Below are positions 15,029-19,540 of a stretch of 19,540 bases of DNA, piece by piece (position 1 is the first letter of the stretch; every line of letters begins with the position of its first letter). Under the pieces are notes generated by a model. The model saw only the letters and a program-made list of their open reading frames with translations. It ran no database searches and had not been told where the DNA came from. The stretch is taken from the NCBI GenBank assembly GCA_949296785.1, contig CASFRQ010000014.1, positions 1 to 19,540 on the forward strand, written 5' to 3'. This DNA is from an uncultured Alphaproteobacteria bacterium (GTDB taxonomy: Bacteria > Pseudomonadota > Alphaproteobacteria > CASFRQ01 > SAAU01). The position numbers and the translations under genes were made by a program.

Positions 15029-15892
15029 GCACAGGATTTTATAATCTTCAAAGACAGATTTTAATGTTTTTCTTTTGTCATTACTTAAGACATGAGTGCA
15101 AGTTTCTGTAACTTTGATGCCGGAATATCGCTTTCTCTCTTGTGTTAAAAGAATATTGCCGTTTCTCGGACAAACCAATCAATCCTGTATGGTGAAGAGC
15201 ATGAGAACAGATATAAGAAATTCCAGAGGAATTCTTCTTTATATTAAAAAGTATGGAATACTGAAAATTTTTAATGTGTTAATAGTTTTTCCTTTTAAAT
15301 CTATTTTTTCTGTTTGTTTATAAAATGCCTTTGTATTATCAAGCGATATTCCGTTGCCTCTTCCGGATTTATCCCGGACACGGTACCGGTTGTTTTTTCC
15401 TGAAAATGTTCCGTACTTATAATCGTACTTATCTTTGCCTCTGTGCTTGTGGGTTTTCTTTGCTTTACTCAGTACTATTTGTTCCTTGTCTGCATTCATT
15501 CCTTTATTGCTGTTCATTTATTAAAGAGCAGACATGCTTTTCTTTCACTTTAGCGAGCAGATTCGGATTTTGTATTTCTTCCGGACTCGTCCGTATCCGG
15601 TATTCCGTATATTTTTCTTTAACGCTTCTGTCTGTTTTTTAAGGATAAAAGAAAAGTTTTTTTATTTTTATAAAAATATCGTGTCGGATAGATATTATCG
15701 CCGTAGCCTTCCTCTTATCTGAGTGATTTGAAATACCTTATATGCATTTTACTTATCCTCGTTTTGATAAAGTTTCTCAGCGTCTTTTCGGATAGTCCGT
15801 CTCTGATAAAGCCTGTCCTTCATCGTTTTTTAAGATGTTTTCTGTCTTTGTCCGTGTCTCCAATGTCTTTTCTGAAAAATCATTTCTGAAAC
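15029..15892. other. Gene-poor, pyrimidine-rich stretch between tRNA-Thr and the nuclease gene
   Basis: The plus strand is T/C-rich, as it is over the genuine minus-strand genes of this window, so a decayed or unrecognised minus-strand gene is possible. The only candidates are two Lys-rich minus-strand frames (15239-15517, listed separately, and 15777-15962). No copy of the tRNA 3' end, integrase or insertion sequence is seen. Confidence 0.45.
15239..15517 (-). CDS. Doubtful small Lys-rich hypothetical protein
   Basis: This 92-residue frame is hydrophilic and basic (many Lys, Arg, Asn, Gly) with a hydrophobic end (IFSIPYFLI). It matches no family I know. No ribosome binding site precedes the ATG at 15517. 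An AAAGGA touches an internal ATG (residue 7), but with no spacing. Its base bias fits a minus-strand gene, yet A-rich noncoding DNA could give the same. Probably not a real gene. Confidence 0.2.
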   Translation of the reverse strand: MNSNKGMNADKEQIVLSKAKKTHKHRGKDKYDYKYGTFSGKNNRYRVRDKSGRGNGISLDNTKAFYKQTEKIDLKGKTINTLKIFSIPYFLI

Positions 15893-15897
15893 TTTTT

Positions 15898-15926
15898 CTG
15901 TTGTTTCTTTTCTTTTTCTTTATAAT
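15898..15926 (+). promoter_or_regulatory. Predicted promoter of the PLD-family lipoprotein gene
   Basis: A perfect TATAAT at 15921-15926 lies 17 bases after CTGTTG (15898-15903). The -35 region is identical over 11 bases to that of the tRNA-Thr promoter. Transcription would start close to 15933, giving a short leader before the ATG. Confidence 0.55.
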
Positions 15927-15950
15927 ATTTGTGAGAGTGAGATTGAGAAA

Positions 15951-16496
15951 ATGATGTGCCAAATATTAAAATCTTTGTTTTTTATTTTTTTTCTGATGCT
16001 TGTCGGCTGCTCTTTTGCGGATACGCGGGTGTTTTTTTCACCTTCACCCAGGTGTGAAAAGAATATTGTCAGGCTGATTGACGAAAGTCGGGAAAAGATT
16101 GACGCTGCGGTCTATGCAATTAACAATGAGAATATTGTTGAAGCCTTGAAAAGAGCAGATCAGAGGGGCGTTAAGATACGGATTTTGACTGACAGGCTGC
16201 AGGCTTCCAATAAAAAATCAAAAGTCAGAGAACTGTACGAAGCCGGTATTAATATCCGAGTTCATTCAAAAAATAAGATTGAACACAACAAATTTTCAAT
16301 TTATGACGGGGAAATAGCCGCGTCCGGTTCCTATAACTGGACGGAACCCGCAACAAAGAAAAACAGTGAAAATTGTGTTTTTTTCATAGATGACAGAGAT
16401 ACTGTGAAAGAATACCAAGACCGCTTTGACTACCTTTGGCAGATTAACACAAAGAAAAAATCAGATGCCTGGTTTCATAAGAAGGCAAACGATTAG
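15951..16496 (+). CDS. Single-HKD phospholipase D/Nuc-family endonuclease-like lipoprotein
   Basis: This 181-residue protein matches the small Nuc-type PLD proteins, which carry one HKD motif per chain and dimerise to form the active site; known members cleave DNA or RNA phosphodiester bonds. The motif is intact: His112, Lys114 and Asp119 in HNKFSIYD, followed by GSYNWT (126-131) and the conserved KNSENCVFF (137-145). The fold also fits N-terminal IDAAVYAINNENIVEALKRA and KIRILTDRLQA. Residues 1-20 are a lipoprotein signal with lipobox LVGC, the Cys at 20 being the lipid-attachment site, so it should be anchored in an envelope membrane facing the periplasm or outside. It starts with two adjacent ATGs and only a weak GAGA-type ribosome binding site. 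Its substrate cannot be told from sequence; nuclease is more likely than phospholipase because of its size and single motif. Confidence 0.88.
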   Translation: MMCQILKSLFFIFFLMLVGCSFADTRVFFSPSPRCEKNIVRLIDESREKIDAAVYAINNENIVEALKRADQRGVKIRILTDRLQASNKKSKVRELYEAGINIRVHSKNKIEHNKFSIYDGEIAASGSYNWTEPATKKNSENCVFFIDDRDTVKEYQDRFDYLWQINTKKKSDAWFHKKAND

Positions 16497-16563
16497 AAAA
16501 TAATTTTTTGAAAAATTCTGATATTTTTCATTATTTTTACAGGAAAGCGCATAAAAAGAAAGT

Positions 16564-16641
16564 AGGCGGAGGGTAGTAAACTGTCATTATAAAAACAGCC
16601 GGAAAATCCGGACATGAAACCGGAAAAATCCGCCTCCGCCT
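16564..16641. repeat. Cloverleaf-like inverted-repeat element
   Basis: AGGCGGAGG (16564-16572) and CCTCCGCCT (16633-16641) form a perfect 9-bp outer stem. Inside are three small hairpins in a row: CTGT/ACAG (16581-16584 with 16595-16598), CCGGA/TCCGG with an AAA loop (16599-16611), and CGGA/TCCG with an AAAA loop (16621-16632). The whole would fold into a four-way junction as RNA, or a cruciform as DNA. It is not a tRNA: no T-loop motif or normal arm lengths. It lies 68 bases after the nuclease stop. It could be a structured 3' end, a regulatory RNA or a small mobile inverted-repeat element. Confidence 0.5.
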
Positions 16642-16688
16642 TGAAGAGGATATCAAGACATTCTTATTGGAAGAAAAAATAAATAATA

Positions 16689-16736
16689 AAACTCTTAAAA
16701 GTTATTTTTAAGAGTTTGGATTATTAAGCTTTTTTT
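16689..16736 (+). terminator. A/T-rich hairpin with T run, probable terminator of the nuclease transcript
   Basis: AAACTCTTAAAA (16689-16700) and TTTTAAGAGTTT (16706-16717) form a perfect 12-bp stem with a 5-base loop. Seven T follow at 16730-16736, somewhat farther from the stem than usual. Confidence 0.5.
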
Positions 16737-17104
16737 ATAAAGAATGAAATTAAAAACACCGGAACGGAAAGGCGTCAGGAGTTCAGTTTTTTAAAATTAA
16801 GAAGTTTTGAAAAGATAAATCGGAGAAGTAAACGGAAAGTTTCCTTTTTCTGTTTTTATCTCGGTTAAAACGATTGTTCTTTCGTTGTTTATATTTATGA
16901 AGATTCTCTGTTTTCGGGGACGAAAAGAATATTCGTTTATTTCGGCAGAGTAAGAATAATTTTTTCAATACTTGTTTGGCCGTAAAAATGAATCTTTGTT
17001 TAGTCTATCGGAGAAAAATCGGTTCCGAAAAAAAAGTCGTTTTTGACGATAAAAAGGGGGATGTTTATTTTTCGGTTTCCGTAAAATTCCTTGTCTTTAC
17101 AAAA

Positions 17105-17137
17105 GCCGTCCCTTTTACGATTTGTAAAAAGGACGGC
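17105..17137 (-). terminator. Terminator of alaS (possibly bidirectional)
   Basis: GCCGTCC (17105-17111) with GGACGGC (17131-17137), continued after one mismatch by TTTTAC (17113-17118) with GTAAAA (17124-17129), gives a stable hairpin with a 5-base loop. It lies 36 bases beyond the alaS stop. Minus-strand reading ends in TTTT; plus-strand reading ends in GTTTTTTG. Confidence 0.75.
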
Positions 17138-17172
17138 GTTTTTTGTTGGCTGCTCTTCTCTTTTTTTAGTCG

Positions 17173-19540
17173 TTAGAGGGAAGTTTTTATTTCTTCCAAA
17201 GCCTCTTGCGCTTTTGAGGGATTGGAGCCGCCCGCCTGCGCCATATCCGGCCGTCCGCCGCCGCCTTGTCCGCCCAAAACGACGGAGGCTTTGCGCACCA
17301 AATCAACGGCATTGATTTTTCCCGTCAGGTCGTCCGTGACGCCGATAACGATGGAAGCTTTCTTTTCCTCCGTGCTGATGAGCGCGATGACGCCGGATTT
17401 TACCTTGGTTTTGAAAGTGTCAACCATTCCCTTCATCTCTTTGGTGGGGATGTTTTGAAACACGCGACCGACAAAAGGAATGCCGTTGACGGTTTCAATA
17501 TCTCCGGCCGAAGAGGTTTGGCCTTCATTTTCCGGCATGCCTCCGCCAAGAGCGAATTTCTGTCTTAAAGCGGACAGTTCCTTTTCCAAATGTTTTTTCG
17601 CCTCCGCCAGGTTCTGGATTTTCTGAAAAGCTTCCTCCGGCGGAATACGCAGGAATTCGGATATTTTCTTCAGCATGTTTTCGTAAGTGTAAACATACTC
17701 TTGCGCACTGAGCCCGACTCTGGCCTCAATCCGGCGTACGCCGGCACTGACCGCCGATTCGGAAATAATTTTGAAAAAGCCGATATCCCCCGTGTGCGAA
17801 ACATGGGTGCCGCCGCACAGTTCTTTGGAAAGGCAATCTTCCCCTTCGCCCATAAAGACCACGCGGACTTCATCCCCGTATTTTTCGCCGAACAACGCCA
17901 TAGCGCCGGTTTTGACGGCTTCTTCCTGACTCATCATCCGGATATGAACATCTCTGTTGACCAAAATCATTTCATTGACGAGTTTTTCGGTCTTCATTAT
18001 CTCTGCCGGCGTCATCGCTTTGGAATGGGTAAAGTCAAAACGGAAATACTCCGGCGTGACATAGGAACCTTTCTGCGCGACATGGGTTCCCAACACCTGC
18101 TGCAACGCCGCTTGAAGCAAGTGGGTCGCCGAATGGTGCCGCTGGATTTGTTCGCGCCTTTTGAGGTCAATGCTTAAAGTCACATCGTCCCCTTTGTTTA
18201 AAGTTCCTTTTTCCAGCTCTGTTTCATGAACGAACAAGTCTCCCAGTTTTCTTTGAGTATCCGTAATCCGGCCGAAACAAGAGGTGGCGTGCAGAACGCC
18301 CGTATCGCCGACCTGTCCGCCGATTTCCCCGTAAAAAGGTGTCTGATTAAAGACAATCCATCCTTTTTCCCCTTTGGATAAGGAGGCCATTTCCTTGCCG
18401 TCTTTGACAATTGCCAGAACTTTGGCGTCCGCCTCATGCATTGTGTAGCCCAAAAAGTCCGTACCGCCGGTTTTTTCTTTCACATCAAACCAGACGGTTT
18501 CGGTCGCACTGTCTCCGGACCCGGCCCAAGCCTTGCGCGCTTCTTCTTTTTGGCGGTTCATGGCCGCTTCAAATCCCGAAACATCTACGGAAATATTCTG
18601 CGCCCGCAAAGATTCTTGCGTTAAATCAAGCGGGAAGCCGTAAGTATCATACAGTTTGAATGCCACCTCGCCGGACAGGCTGTCCCCGCTTTTCAGGGAA
18701 GCAGACTCTGCGTCCAGGAGCTTTAACCCTCTTTCCAGCATCTGGCGGAATTTGGTTTCTTCGGATTTCAAAAGATCGGTAATAAGCGTTTGCGCGCGAA
18801 TAAGCTCGGGGTAAGTTTCGCCCATTTCCTCAATCAGGAACGGCACCAGCTGATACATCAAAATCCCTTGATATCCGATTAAATACACATGGCGCATCGC
18901 CCGGCGCATAATCCGGCGCAGAACATAGCCGCGCCCTTCGTTGGACGGGAAAACGCCGTCCGCAATTAAGAAGCAGGAAGAACGTAGGTGATCCGCGATA
19001 ATGCGGAAGGAGGCTTTGTACTCATGATACGGATCTTTACCGGTCAGGCGAGCCGTTTTTTCAATGATATTCTTAAAAATGTCAATTTCAAAATTATCGT
19101 TGGTGCCGTGCATTAAAGCGGATAACCTTTCCAAGCCGGCGCCGGTGTCAATGCTTTTGCGGGCCAGTTCAATTCTCCGTCCGTCCGGCAGATCTTCAAA
19201 CTGATCAAACACCAAATTCCAGATTTCAATGAAGCGGTCACCGTCCTCTTCCGGCGTGCCGGGGCGGCCGCCCCAGTATTTTTCCCCGTGGTCGTAAAAG
19301 ATTTCGGAACACGGCCCGCAAGGCCCCGTGTCCCCCATCTGCCAAAAGTTGGCGTTGGAGTTGATACGGATAATCCTGTCATCCCCGAAACCGGCGATTT
19401 TTTTCCATAAATTGTAAGCTTCGTCGTCCGAATGGTAGACGGTTGCCAACATTCTGTCGGCCGGGATTTCCAACTCTTTCGTTAAAAATTCCCAAGCGTA
19501 AGCAATCGCCTCTTCTTTAAAATAATCCCCGAAGGAAAAA
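17173..19540 (-). CDS. alaS: Alanyl-tRNA synthetase, N-terminal end beyond the window
   Basis: AlaRS charges tRNA-Ala and clears mischarged Ser/Gly. About 788 residues are visible. The frame is open to the right edge, where it reads FSFGDYFKEEAIAYAW, which corresponds to about residue 92 of the usual ~875-residue enzyme, so roughly 90 N-terminal residues lie outside. The TTG at 19473 is internal. Class II catalytic blocks include NFWQMGDTGPCGPCSEIFYD, DTGAGLERL and SNEGRGYVLRRIMRRA. The editing domain has both metal-binding pieces: HHSATH (about 18121-18138) and CGGTH (about 17803-17817). The C-terminal domain ends with GGGGRPDMAQAGG, as is typical. No frameshift or missing motif is seen. The strong hairpin at 17105-17137 follows the stop. 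Confidence 0.98.
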   Translation of the reverse strand, partial: FSFGDYFKEEAIAYAWEFLTKELEIPADRMLATVYHSDDEAYNLWKKIAGFGDDRIIRINSNANFWQMGDTGPCGPCSEIFYDHGEKYWGGRPGTPEEDGDRFIEIWNLVFDQFEDLPDGRRIELARKSIDTGAGLERLSALMHGTNDNFEIDIFKNIIEKTARLTGKDPYHEYKASFRIIADHLRSSCFLIADGVFPSNEGRGYVLRRIMRRAMRHVYLIGYQGILMYQLVPFLIEEMGETYPELIRAQTLITDLLKSEETKFRQMLERGLKLLDAESASLKSGDSLSGEVAFKLYDTYGFPLDLTQESLRAQNISVDVSGFEAAMNRQKEEARKAWAGSGDSATETVWFDVKEKTGGTDFLGYTMHEADAKVLAIVKDGKEMASLSKGEKGWIVFNQTPFYGEIGGQVGDTGVLHATSCFGRITDTQRKLGDLFVHETELEKGTLNKGDDVTLSIDLKRREQIQRHHSATHLLQAALQQVLGTHVAQKGSYVTPEYFRFDFTHSKAMTPAEIMKTEKLVNEMILVNRDVHIRMMSQEEAVKTGAMALFGEKYGDEVRVVFMGEGEDCLSKELCGGTHVSHTGDIGFFKIISESAVSAGVRRIEARVGLSAQEYVYTYENMLKKISEFLRIPPEEAFQKIQNLAEAKKHLEKELSALRQKFALGGGMPENEGQTSSAGDIETVNGIPFVGRVFQNIPTKEMKGMVDTFKTKVKSGVIALISTEEKKASIVIGVTDDLTGKINAVDLVRKASVVLGGQGGGGRPDMAQAGGSNPSKAQEALEEIKTSL

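Larger units (their letters stand above)
16497..17104. other. Gene-free gap between the nuclease gene and alaS
   Basis: No supported gene. It holds the branched inverted-repeat element at 16564-16641 and the A/T-rich terminator at 16689-16736 (both listed). From 16740 to 17100 I see nothing convincing; the short frames there lack ribosome binding sites and family features. Confidence 0.5.

Noticed and set aside
15325..15722. Plus-strand Cys/Phe-rich frames between the tRNA and the nuclease
   Set aside because: Translations of T/C-rich DNA without ribosome binding sites or recognisable motifs.
16564..16641. Branched element as a tRNA
   Set aside because: The outer stem is 9 bp, the arms are 4-5 bp with tiny loops, and there is no TTCGA T-loop motif.
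16976..17176. 66-codon plus-strand frame before the alaS end
   Set aside because: TTG start without a ribosome binding site, and it reads through the alaS terminator hairpin.

Overview
The window looks like a stretch of Gram-negative chromosome, most likely from an alphaproteobacterium. This rests on the AlaRS, GyrB and RecF sequences (RecF has the run APGRGLRRARL after its P-loop), a lipobox lipoprotein, and a secreted protein ending in an outer-membrane-type Phe motif. It is housekeeping DNA with unusually long AT-rich gaps between genes. The placement is by eye and was not tested with a tree.

Layout, left to right. (1) Bases 1-391 are a piece of rpoC that stops abruptly in a highly conserved block, far short of the catalytic site. 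(2) About 950 bp follow without a recognisable gene, holding two strong hairpins that may be a small RNA. (3) A Lon-related AAA+ protease lies on the minus strand (1346-3853), divergent from a tetratricopeptide (TPR) protein on the plus strand (4010-5095). (4) dnaN, recF and gyrB follow on the plus strand: the classic replication/repair trio, but without dnaA beside it and with gaps of about 790 and 280 bp. RecF carries an insertion of about 90 residues that contains a run of eight G. (5) A strong promoter, signal peptide and terminator frame a 1062-residue exported protein made of about 30 tandem units of about 31 residues, each with the look of a beta-hairpin. (6) A tRNA-Thr(CGU), then a gene-poor stretch, then a small lipoprotein of the single-HKD phospholipase D/Nuc nuclease family. 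(7) Another gene-poor stretch with a cloverleaf-like inverted-repeat element. (8) alaS on the minus strand, whose 5' end lies beyond the right edge.

DnaN (sliding clamp), RecF (loading of RecA at gaps) and GyrB (supercoiling) work together in replication and repair. AlaRS and the tRNA serve translation. The parts least explained by known families are the repeat protein (11451-14639), the truncated rpoC, the RecF insertion and the structured elements at about 510-640 and 16564-16641. No CRISPR array, insertion sequence, integrase or DnaA-box cluster was seen.
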